Assembly: GCA_934454115.1 (NCBI GenBank)
Contig: CAKSFQ010000026.1
Coordinates: forward strand, 1 to 28,685
DNA from: an uncultured Clostridia bacterium
GTDB lineage: Bacteria; Bacillota; Clostridia; Monoglobales; Monoglobaceae
DNA length: 28,685 nucleotides
Direction: 5' to 3'
This document shows, one piece after another, positions 1 to 6,729 of this stretch (position 1 is its first letter; the number at the start of each line of letters is the position of its first letter). The position numbers and the translations under genes were made by a program. Below the pieces are notes generated by a model. That model made no database searches. It saw nothing but the letters and a program-made list of their open reading frames with translations, and was not told the DNA's origin.

Positions 1-950
1 TCTATTAAAGCCCGACCTAACCCTTCTTTATCGTATACATTATCAAAATATCGGAAGTTGTCTATGTTATCTTCAAGCTTTATGATTGACGCACTGTCGT
101 ATCTGTCCGCAAAATCAATAACAGCTTCCAGCTTGTCAAGTTCATTATTTTTTTCTGCCCTTTCAACTGCACGCAGCACATTATTTGCCGCATACAGATT
201 TTCGGTTGCTGTAATATCCTGTATTCTTTCAAACCACAGATTATCCGTTTCTTTATCCTCTAACTTGATACTGCATTCATCACTATTTGTTGCTCCGAGT
301 CTTTTCAGCGCTTTATTTATCGTAAGTTCATGCGTCGGCAAATACAGATATTCTTTTCTGTCTTCTTTTTTCAGTTCAACAAATATCCTGCATGGGTCAT
401 AAAGATATTCCGGAAAATTATGCCCGTCATATTCATTTATGAACTTCGCTCCCTCGTGTTCAAACAGCATTCCCTTTTCAGTCATTTTACCTTTTCCTGA
501 ATTCATAAGCTCTCTTCCTATTTTAGCGAGATTAACATTTTCCATCTCGCCGGGATTCCACCCGATATGTACTGCCTTAAAATGTGTCCTTCCGATGCTT
601 TCCATACTGCTCATATCCTGCACAAGCGTGTAATTATGTATGTTATATGTAACATTGATTATCTCCGTAAGACTTCGCGGCGCTCTTGCTTCGCACACGG
701 CTTCAAATGTATTTAATTCATTCCTGTCAAAGCCGTCCAATCTTTTCGCAAGGAAGTTAAGTTCATCGGCATCAACAAAATCGGTTACGAGCCGTTTTAA
801 TGCGGCATAATTCGTTCCTATCACATACTGACTTGTTTTTAACTTATCCTCAACCCCCAATTCATCAAACTTTGCTGATAAATATTTCTCATTGCAAGGG
901 AATTCTATGGTTGTTTGATTTTCCTCAAATCTAAAATCAACGATAAACAT
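1..950 (-). CDS. ArdA-like antirestriction protein, C-terminus cut by window edge
   Basis: About 316 codons are open from an ATG at 950 to the window edge, so the C-terminus is missing. The start has a good ribosome site (AAAGGGTGAG). The N-terminal part, with motifs such as DELNFLAKRLD followed by LTEIINVTYN and a VQDMSSMESIGRTHF-like stretch, resembles ArdA-type proteins carried by Clostridia conjugative elements. ArdA proteins mimic DNA and block type I restriction when an element enters a new host. The protein is acidic, as expected for a DNA mimic. A second, weaker copy of the module seems to begin near residue 205 (PTHELTINKALKRLGA), so the protein may be a tandem fusion. It lies 16 nt downstream of the next gene in the same direction, so the two are probably co-transcribed. 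The family call is from recognition only; a related mobile-element protein of unknown role is the alternative. Confidence 0.6.
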   Translation of the reverse strand, partial: MFIVDFRFEENQTTIEFPCNEKYLSAKFDELGVEDKLKTSQYVIGTNYAALKRLVTDFVDADELNFLAKRLDGFDRNELNTFEAVCEARAPRSLTEIINVTYNIHNYTLVQDMSSMESIGRTHFKAVHIGWNPGEMENVNLAKIGRELMNSGKGKMTEKGMLFEHEGAKFINEYDGHNFPEYLYDPCRIFVELKKEDRKEYLYLPTHELTINKALKRLGATNSDECSIKLEDKETDNLWFERIQDITATENLYAANNVLRAVERAEKNNELDKLEAVIDFADRYDSASIIKLEDNIDNFRYFDNVYDKEGLGRALI

Positions 951-966
951 TTAACTCACCCTTTCG

Positions 967-1626
967 CTACATTTTTTGTTCCTGCTGCTGATCCTGTTCA
1001 TCAAGCGTTGTCAGCCGTTTATCAAAATCCGGAATACTTTCTTTTAGTTTTTCCTTCACATCGGCAAGTATATTTTCAACATCGCTACTTAATTCAAATC
1101 CGGCAGACAATGTATCTTCAACACATCTGTATAATTCAAACCGTTCATCAGCAGAGAATATTTGGTTTTCAGGAAATAACTCTGATCGTTTTACGAAATC
1201 CTCTTTTGCTCTTTCGTAATCTTCATAGTAGTGTCCGTGATCTAAGCTGTTGTTTTTACAGTCCCAAGTCACAAATTCAAAGCTGCCGTTACTATGCTCC
1301 GTTCCGGCAAGAACAACATCGTTATACTCCAGCAGTTTTTTGTACGGTGCATTAAGGTCAACCGCCGTTAATTCCGGGCTGTTATCCATCACTTCAAGAA
1401 ACTCTTTTGTGTTGGAAATAACATTCTCTATTTTGTAATGAAGATTGTTAATGATATTTGAAAATTGTTTGTCAGCTGAATAGAACATACCACCTTTACT
1501 GTCAATTTTGAAAATAACTTTATCGCCATCTGATAATTCAATGCTGTCATCTGTAATTTTTATGCTTTGCTCCATAGATGCTTTTAGCTGGTTATACATC
1601 TGCTGTAGAAATTTTTTCTCATTCAT
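967..1626 (-). CDS. Unknown mobile-element protein, acidic, 219 aa
   Basis: I do not recognise a characterised family. The N-terminal half is a predicted mixed alpha/beta region rich in charged residues. The C-terminal half (an FVTWDCKNN stretch, then HGHYYEDYERAKEDF) resembles uncharacterised proteins common in conjugative elements of gut Clostridia. There is no signal peptide, membrane segment or metal motif. The ATG at 1626 is preferred over the in-frame ATG at 1635 because the AAGGAAAGG ribosome site directly abuts the upstream ATG but sits 9 nt from this one. The gene is AT-rich compared with the genes right of 2100, as is its downstream partner, the ArdA-like gene. That fits acquisition on a mobile element; an accessory anti-defence role is only a guess from position. 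Confidence 0.55.
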   Translation of the reverse strand: MNEKKFLQQMYNQLKASMEQSIKITDDSIELSDGDKVIFKIDSKGGMFYSADKQFSNIINNLHYKIENVISNTKEFLEVMDNSPELTAVDLNAPYKKLLEYNDVVLAGTEHSNGSFEFVTWDCKNNSLDHGHYYEDYERAKEDFVKRSELFPENQIFSADERFELYRCVEDTLSAGFELSSDVENILADVKEKLKESIPDFDKRLTTLDEQDQQQEQKM

Positions 1627-1656
1627 TTTTTTCATCCTTTCCTTATTTTTAATAAC

Positions 1657-1693
1657 AAAAAAGAGGCAATTTCATGTTATAGAAATTGCCTCT
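1657..1693 (-). terminator. Rho-independent terminator or attenuator upstream of the ArdA-like operon
   Basis: A 12-bp perfect stem (AGAGGCAATTTC/GAAATTGCCTCT) with an 8-nt loop is followed on the minus strand by six Ts. It ends only about 30 nt before the start of the 1626 gene, leaving no room for a separate promoter in between. It may therefore act on the leader of that gene rather than on an upstream gene. Confidence 0.7.
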
Positions 1694-1822
1694 AACTATG
1701 CTATTTTATTTTTTATGCGTAGGTTCAAATCTGATAAGCCGAACCTTTTATTTTTCCGTTTTTACCTTAGTCATAGTTCAAATCCCGCAAAACATAGGCA
1801 TATATCTCCGAAATTTGACTAC

Positions 1823-1854
1823 AAAAAAGGGTTTGCGAAAATCTCGCAAACCCT
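1823..1854 (-). terminator. Terminator of tRNA-Ser
   Basis: An 11-bp perfect stem (AGGGTTTGCGA/TCGCAAACCCT) with a 5-nt loop is followed on the minus strand by a run of Ts. It lies about 50 nt past the tRNA 3' end. Confidence 0.8.
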
Positions 1855-1902
1855 CTCTGTTGCTGACCAAATCGACATTATATCTTTTTGGTTCTGCTTT
1901 TT

Positions 1903-1994
1903 TGGCGGAGACGGTGGGATTTGAACCCACGTGCCGCTCATCACGACAACACGATTTCCAATCGTGCTCGTTATGACCACTTCGATACGTCTCC
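1903..1994 (-). tRNA. tRNA-Ser (anticodon GGA)
   Basis: A class II tRNA with a long variable arm. The acceptor stem GGAGACG pairs with CGTCTCC, followed by discriminator G and an encoded CCA. The anticodon stem CACGA/TCGTG holds the loop TTGGAAA, giving anticodon GGA (plus-strand bases 1957-1959), which reads UCC/UCU. The T arm contains GTTCAAATCCC. The tRNA has its own promoter and terminator. An AT-rich mobile-element region starts beyond its 3' end, a usual integration point for tyrosine-recombinase elements, but no integrase is visible here. Confidence 0.95.
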
Positions 1995-2046
1995 CTATTT
2001 TATTTTCCCTCCGCCGCAGATCGCCTCCGGCGAAAGTCACTAAATT

Positions 2047-2074
2047 ATTATACCATGTTTTTTTAAAAAAGCAA
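2047..2074 (-). promoter_or_regulatory. Promoter of tRNA-Ser
   Basis: On the minus strand TTGCTT, 16 bp, then TATAAT with an extended -10 (TGG before it). It lies about 50 nt upstream of the mature tRNA 5' end. Confidence 0.7.
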
Positions 2075-2116
2075 GTCTTTCTTGCAAATTTTTTCGGTAT
2101 TTTTTTAAATTCCTTC

Positions 2117-2151
2117 AAAAAACCACTCTGCCGCCGCAGCCGCGGCGGCAG
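2117..2151 (-). terminator. Terminator of the succinate operon
   Basis: A 10-bp GC-only stem (CTGCCGCCGC/GCGGCGGCAG) with a 4-nt loop, followed on the minus strand by AGTGG and six Ts. It lies 11 nt past the stop of the transporter, the last gene of the leftward operon. Confidence 0.85.
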
Positions 2152-2162
2152 AATATTATTTT

Positions 2163-3425
2163 TTATCCAAACAGGACAATCAAAAACTGCGAAACCAAGA
2201 CCACCGCTAAAAGCGCAATCGGATAGGTCGCCGCATAAGCCGAAGCCACATCCTCGGTTTTTGCAACATGAATCAGCGTTCCGAGCGCCGGCGTGCTGGT
2301 CATTCCGCCGGTGATGGAGCCTAAGGCGTTGAGCAGGCTCAGCTTTAACACCTTGGTTGCAATCAGATAGCCCACAATCATCGGAATCAGGGTCATCAAT
2401 GCACCGTAGAGGAAGTAGATAGGCTTAAAGTACTTGACAAAGTTGGCGCCGCCGGCCACGCCGGCGCCGATCAAGAAGATCATCAATCCCAGCTCTCTGA
2501 GGCATTCCAGCGTCTTTTTGGGCGGCATAATATTGATTTTTCCAATATGAGAAAAGTGTCCGAACACCAGGGCGGTAATCAGTGCGCCGCCGGTTGTGGT
2601 GAGCGAAAAACAGGTGCCGGAAAGCCCTGCCGAGGTCAGCGGAATCTTGATGTTTCCGACGACAAGACCGATCAGTGCGGCCATACCGAACGCGCCAAGC
2701 CCCATATCATCGATATCAATCAGGTTTTCCGCCTTCGCCTTTACCGTGCCGAGATCCACACTGGCAAGTTTTTTCCGTTCTAAATCCATATCGGCATGCG
2801 CCAGCTTTGGCATAATCTGCACAAAAAGCACTACGCCGATCACGCCGAACAAATAGGCGATTCCGTAGCCCACCGTAACGGCCGCCTCGTACTCACCGGC
2901 AAGCTCCGGCGTTGCGGCATAGACATTCTTTACCGTCTCCTTTGCGGCAGAAAATCCCGGCGTGGTCGTCAAAGAGCCGGAAAGCAAGCCGTCCATCAGC
3001 GCAATGAACTCCTGCGGATTATTCGCACTGCCGCGGCCGATAAAATAACAGATGGCACAGGTCACGCCGCCTGTTAAGATAATGGCTGCACCGAGAAGAA
3101 TATAGGACTTAAAATTCTTTTTTAAATTTTTAAAGAACTTGGGTCCTGCAATAAATCCGACCGAGGTCACAAAAAACACCAGGCCTAAGTTTTCAACAAT
3201 TTTCAGTCCGTTTGACGCAATCTCCGCATTCTTGAGCGCATCGGTCAGATTCCCATAAAAAAATGCGCCGTAAAGCAGCGAAATGACAAACACGCCGGCA
3301 GTCCCCAGCGAGACGCCCTTAATGGTGACTCTGCCCAGCAGATAACCGAGCGACACAATCGCCATAATGGAAAAAATCAAAAACGACACGCCGGCCAGAG
3401 AAATCACTCCATGAAATAAATGCAT
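2163..3425 (-). CDS. AspT/YidE/SucE-family transporter, probable succinate exporter
   Basis: A polytopic membrane protein of 420 aa with two homologous halves. Each half carries the family's G-x-TxTP-type motif, in SGSLTTTPGFSA near residues 149-160 and GGMTSTPALGT near 373-383. It also has VGFIAGPKFF in the first half and GAGVAGGANF in the second. This is the aspartate:alanine exchanger fold, which includes AspT and the corynebacterial succinate exporter SucE. Many members carry RCK (TrkA-C) domains between the halves; here only a short charged linker (about residues 205-240) is present. It is the last gene of an operon whose enzymes turn malate into succinate, so export of succinate, or exchange with another C4-dicarboxylate, is the natural inference. 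The ribosome site is GAAGG, 8 nt before the ATG. An aspartate/alanine or fumarate/succinate antiporter remains possible. Confidence 0.75.
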   Translation of the reverse strand: MHLFHGVISLAGVSFLIFSIMAIVSLGYLLGRVTIKGVSLGTAGVFVISLLYGAFFYGNLTDALKNAEIASNGLKIVENLGLVFFVTSVGFIAGPKFFKNLKKNFKSYILLGAAIILTGGVTCAICYFIGRGSANNPQEFIALMDGLLSGSLTTTPGFSAAKETVKNVYAATPELAGEYEAAVTVGYGIAYLFGVIGVVLFVQIMPKLAHADMDLERKKLASVDLGTVKAKAENLIDIDDMGLGAFGMAALIGLVVGNIKIPLTSAGLSGTCFSLTTTGGALITALVFGHFSHIGKINIMPPKKTLECLRELGLMIFLIGAGVAGGANFVKYFKPIYFLYGALMTLIPMIVGYLIATKVLKLSLLNALGSITGGMTSTPALGTLIHVAKTEDVASAYAATYPIALLAVVLVSQFLIVLFG

Positions 3426-3451
3426 TGGTTAAACCTTCTTTCAACGTTCTA

Positions 3452-3479
3452 AAGAGGCGCCGCAGCCGCGGCACCTCTT
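3452..3479 (-). promoter_or_regulatory. Intra-operon hairpin between fumarate reductase and transporter genes
   Basis: A 12-bp stem (AAGAGGTGCCGC/GCGGCGCCTCTT, one G-U) with a 4-nt GGCT loop on the minus strand. The following TTAGAACG has no real T run, so it should be at most a partial terminator, an mRNA stabiliser or a processing site. It shares a 15-nt core with the operon terminator at 2117-2151. Confidence 0.55.
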
Positions 3480-3498
3480 ATTTTACAATTACAAGCCG

Positions 3499-5106
3499 TT
3501 AGATTTCGCTTCTTTTGCCGGTATAGTTCGGCAAAAGCTTCGGCGATACCGCATCGGTTTCGATGCCGGCAGCGGAACGCTCCGCATCAAATTTTGCGAT
3601 ATGGGAAAGGGTCAGCGCGCCAACCTCGGTTGCCTTGGCCGCCTCTGCAGCATGAATCCCGGCGTTTCTGCCGAATACGATAATATCAAGCAGAGAGTTA
3701 CCCATCAGACGGTTCCGTCCGTGGATACCGCCGACTGCCTCGCCGGCAACATACAGATTCTCCACATTGGTGGTCCTGCCGTCAACCCGGATATCCAAGC
3801 CGCCGTTTTGATAGTGCAGCGTGGGGTATACCAGGATCGGCTCTTTCCTAATATCAATGCCATAGCTCATGAACATCCGCATCATGGCCGGAATCCGCTT
3901 TTCAATCGTGCCCTCGCCGCCGATTTCTTCGATCATCGGCGTATCCAGCCATACTGCCCGGCCGCTGCCGGTGTCAACGCCCTCGGCGCGGTCGGAACAT
4001 TCACGGATAATGGATGCTGCCGCAACGTCGCGGGTCTCCAGCGGGTGCATAAACACCTTACCGTCACGGTTAACCAGCTTTGCGCCTAAGGAACGCACCT
4101 TTTCGGTCACCAGTGCGCCGAAAATCTGTTGCGGAAACGCTGCGCCGGTCGGATGATACTGGAGCGTTTCGGCATACAAAAGCTTTGCGCCGACCCGATA
4201 ACCCAACACCAAGCCGTCTGCCGTCGCGCCGTAATGGTTTGAGGTCGGGAACCCCTGATAGTGCATTCTTCCGGCACCGCCGGTCGCGATAATCACGGTC
4301 TTTGCCTTGGCAACCATCAGCTCTTTGGTCTCCATATTCATAAGAACCGCACCGGCCGCTTTTCCGTTTTCGTCTAGGATCAGTTCGATGGCTGCCGTAA
4401 AGTCCACCACCGGGATGCCGCGGTTTATGACTTCATCGCGCAGGGTACGCATGATTTCGGCGCCGGAATAGTCCTTTGCCGCATGCATTCTCTTGCGTGA
4501 GGTACCGCCGCCATGCGTGGTAATCATGGTGCCATCCTCTGCCTTATCAAATTCCACGCCAAGCTCGTTAAGCCACAGAATCGCCTCCGGTGCGTCACAA
4601 ACCAGCTTTGCCAAAAGCTCACGCTTTGCGGCAAAGTGGCCGCCGCCAAAGGCGTCCAAAAAGTGGATCGCCGGCGAATCGTTTTCCTTATCGGCCGCCT
4701 GAATGCCGCCCTCTGCCATCATGGTATTGGCATCGCCGATCCGCAGCTTGGTAACAATCATGGTCTTTGCGCCGGCACGGTCAGCCTCAATCGCTGCGGA
4801 CGCGCCTGCGCCGCCGCCGCCGATGATTAGCACATCGACATCGTACTTCACATCACTTAAATCCACGTCCTCTGCCTGAATCCGGCTCTTTGCCTGCAGC
4901 ATTTCGCAAAGCTCGTGCGGCACGGAGTCGCCGCGGTTCGGTCCGATTTTGAGAGTGGAAAATTCGTCTTTTTTATAGTCGGGATGATACGCCGCAAGAA
5001 GGTCTTCCTTTTCTTTTGCAGTCATACGGGTCGGCTCATAGGCAATGTTTGCCTCACGCGCGGCCTCCACAGCCCTCAGCGATTCTTGAAATTGGGATGC
5101 ATACAT
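3499..5106 (-). CDS. frdA: Soluble fumarate reductase flavoprotein subunit (FrdA/TfrA-like)
   Basis: This is the 535-aa FAD subunit that reduces fumarate to succinate in the cytoplasm. An N-terminal extension of about 85 residues precedes the Rossmann FAD site (IIGGGGAGASAA, 94-105). Succinate dehydrogenase/fumarate reductase family residues are visible: HPTG at 318-321, TE-x2-R at 334-338, HYQNGG at 431-436, and GEAVGGIHGRNRLMGNSLL near 455-473. The His that binds FAD covalently in membrane-bound SDH/FRD is replaced: the block reads NTMMAEGG, with Asn127 at that position, so the flavin is probably non-covalent. There is no signal peptide or twin-arginine motif. The Fe-S partner is 14 nt upstream and no anchor or cytochrome b gene exists in the operon. 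The ribosome site AAGGAGG is 9 nt before ATG. L-aspartate oxidase is less likely because an Fe-S subunit is present. Confidence 0.85.
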   Translation of the reverse strand: MYASQFQESLRAVEAAREANIAYEPTRMTAKEKEDLLAAYHPDYKKDEFSTLKIGPNRGDSVPHELCEMLQAKSRIQAEDVDLSDVKYDVDVLIIGGGGAGASAAIEADRAGAKTMIVTKLRIGDANTMMAEGGIQAADKENDSPAIHFLDAFGGGHFAAKRELLAKLVCDAPEAILWLNELGVEFDKAEDGTMITTHGGGTSRKRMHAAKDYSGAEIMRTLRDEVINRGIPVVDFTAAIELILDENGKAAGAVLMNMETKELMVAKAKTVIIATGGAGRMHYQGFPTSNHYGATADGLVLGYRVGAKLLYAETLQYHPTGAAFPQQIFGALVTEKVRSLGAKLVNRDGKVFMHPLETRDVAAASIIRECSDRAEGVDTGSGRAVWLDTPMIEEIGGEGTIEKRIPAMMRMFMSYGIDIRKEPILVYPTLHYQNGGLDIRVDGRTTNVENLYVAGEAVGGIHGRNRLMGNSLLDIIVFGRNAGIHAAEAAKATEVGALTLSHIAKFDAERSAAGIETDAVSPKLLPNYTGKRSEI

Positions 5107-5120
5107 TGTGGTTAACCTCC

Positions 5121-5795
5121 TTACTTCTCGATTTCTCGGTTGTTATACAGCTCTTTGAGTTCCTCTACCGGCTTGCCCATCAGCGCCTCAATCAGCTCGG
5201 TAAAGGCGCCGTCCTTTATCTCCTTAACGCGGTTTTCAAGGTGCTGCGTCTTTGGTGCCAGGTATTTTCCGTTCAGGCGGCGCGCCAGCATTGCAACCTG
5301 CGGATGCGAAATCCCGGCCGGACAGCGCGAGGAGCATACGCCACACATCACGCAGTCAAAGGATTCCTCGGCGCATTTGTCAAATTCGCCGCGCTGCGCA
5401 TACGCAATATACTGCATTACATTCAGGCTCTGGGTACAGTTTTTGGTACATGCGTTACAGCCCACACAGGCGTAAATCTCCGGGTAAAGCTGCATCATAA
5501 TCTGCTCGGTCGGCTTGATCTTTTCGATATCATAGACCTCCTTTACCAGCGGGAAAAACGGCAGGGTTGCGACATACATATTATTCTCTACCTTGGTCTG
5601 ACATGCCAGGCAGGTCTTTAATTCCTTTTCGCCCTTGATGCGGTAAATGGTGGCACAGGCACCGCAAAAACCGTTTCTGCAGCCGCAGCCGCGCACCAGC
5701 TGATAACCGGCGTATTCCATCGCACGCATGATTGTAAGATCATCGGGAACGCTGTACTGCTTGCCAAAGAGGTATACGTTTACCATATTCTCCAT
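5121..5795 (-). CDS. frdB: Fumarate reductase iron-sulfur subunit (FrdB/TfrB N-terminal type)
   Basis: This small subunit should carry electrons to the flavoprotein. Numbered from the alternative ATG at 5801, a plant-type [2Fe-2S] domain (Cys39, 41, 46, 49, 64, 67) is followed by two C-x2-C-x2-C-x3-C motifs (Cys112-122 and Cys150-160, the second followed by Pro). This suggests two [4Fe-4S] clusters rather than the [3Fe-4S]/[4Fe-4S] pair of respiratory FrdB. Methanogen TfrB (thiol:fumarate reductase) continues into an HdrB-like CCG region; this protein stops at about 224 aa and a separate HdrB is encoded upstream in the same operon. The ATG at 5795 is chosen because AAGGAG lies 9 nt before it and only 3 nt before the ATG at 5801. 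A 100-nt gap separates it from flxA. Confidence 0.85.
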   Translation of the reverse strand: MENMVNVYLFGKQYSVPDDLTIMRAMEYAGYQLVRGCGCRNGFCGACATIYRIKGEKELKTCLACQTKVENNMYVATLPFFPLVKEVYDIEKIKPTEQIMMQLYPEIYACVGCNACTKNCTQSLNVMQYIAYAQRGEFDKCAEESFDCVMCGVCSSRCPAGISHPQVAMLARRLNGKYLAPKTQHLENRVKEIKDGAFTELIEALMGKPVEELKELYNNREIEK

Positions 5796-5839
5796 CGTCA
5801 TTCACTCCTTATTTTTATCTTTGCCGCGCCGCCCAAGAC

Positions 5840-5891
5840 GCATCCGCCCAAGTCCCTGTTTTAGGAGGCGGATTTTGCCGCGGGCGGACGC
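5840..5891 (-). promoter_or_regulatory. Hairpin in the flxA-frdB gap
   Basis: In the only large gap inside the operon (about 100 nt), GCGTCCGCCC can pair with GGGCGGATGC (10 bp, one G-U) around a 32-nt loop that contains a further GC-rich stretch. It has no T run, so it is not a terminator. It could set the stability or relative expression of the bifurcating module and the fumarate reductase module. Confidence 0.35.
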
Positions 5892-5895
5892 GATC

Positions 5896-6729
5896 TTAAT
5901 ATTCGTCCGGCAATTCTTCGATTTCGTCGCAGCGGAACACCGGGCCGTCCTTGCAGACATACTTTGCACCAATATTGCAGCGGCCGCATTTCCCGATGCC
6001 GCATTTCATCCGAAGCTCCATGGTCGTATAGACCTGGGTCTTGTCAAAGCCAAGCTCTAAAAGCCCGGCCAGGGTAAACTTAATCATGATCGGCGGTCCG
6101 CATAAAACCGCAATCTTATCGGTCGAGAACCCAAGCTCTTTGACATAGTTCGGCACAAAGCCGACATGGCCGTCCCACTCCGGCTGTTCGCGGTCAATGG
6201 TAAGGTATACATTGACGCCGGCATCCTTTGACCATTCGTTAATAATTTCCTGATAATCTACCAGATCCTGCATACTGCGCGAGCCGTACACGATATCAAT
6301 CTTGCCGTAACGGTCACGGAAGTGACGGCAGTAATTGATGACGCTGCGCAGCGGCGCAAGTCCGATACCGCCGGCAATAAAGAGCATGTCATGGCCTTTA
6401 AATTCGGTGTCAACCGGGAAGGCGTTGCCGTAAGGCCCGCGGATGGTAATTTCCTGGCCGACCTCCATCGAGTGCAGCCACTCGGTCACACAGCCGCATT
6501 TTTTGATCGAAAATTCCATAAATTCCGTATTGGTCGGTGAAGAGGTGATCGAGAACATCGCCTCACCCACACCGGGAATCGAGAGCATGGCGCACTGACC
6601 CGGTTTGTGTTCAAACGCCTTTTTTCCTTCCGGCGTCACAACCCGAAAGGTCTTGACATCCGGCGTGTCGATACGGATATCCGTCACCACGCCGATAACC
6701 GGTATCAACGGCTCTTTTCTATCCATCAT
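5896..6729 (-). CDS. flxA: FlxA: FAD/NAD(H)-binding subunit of the HdrABC-FlxABCD complex
   Basis: A ferredoxin-NADP reductase-fold protein of 277 aa, related to dihydroorotate dehydrogenase electron-transfer subunits and AsrB. FAD-binding motifs (FSITSSPTN, then RGPYGNAFP) lie in the N-terminal half, the pyridine nucleotide site follows (AGGIGLAPLRS and CGPPIMIK), and a C-terminal [2Fe-2S] motif C-x4-C-x2-C-x7-C begins near residue 243. It is expected to be the NADH entry point, passing electrons through FlxB, FlxC and FlxD to HdrA. The reading frame opens at a GTG (6738), but the ATG at 6729 sits 8 nt after GGAGG and overlaps the end of flxB by 11 nt, which suggests translational coupling. 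It is the last of the tightly overlapping flx genes. Confidence 0.85.
   Translation of the reverse strand: MMDRKEPLIPVIGVVTDIRIDTPDVKTFRVVTPEGKKAFEHKPGQCAMLSIPGVGEAMFSITSSPTNTEFMEFSIKKCGCVTEWLHSMEVGQEITIRGPYGNAFPVDTEFKGHDMLFIAGGIGLAPLRSVINYCRHFRDRYGKIDIVYGSRSMQDLVDYQEIINEWSKDAGVNVYLTIDREQPEWDGHVGFVPNYVKELGFSTDKIAVLCGPPIMIKFTLAGLLELGFDKTQVYTTMELRMKCGIGKCGRCNIGAKYVCKDGPVFRCDEIEELPDEY

Noticed and set aside
1686..2118. Protein-coding ORFs on both strands over the tRNA region
   Set aside because: They read through the tRNA-Ser gene (the well-known spurious VGFEPT-type peptide) and its promoter/terminator.
3499..5795. Respiratory quinol:fumarate reductase or succinate dehydrogenase
   Set aside because: No membrane anchor or cytochrome b gene, no covalent-FAD His, and FrdB cluster motifs differ.
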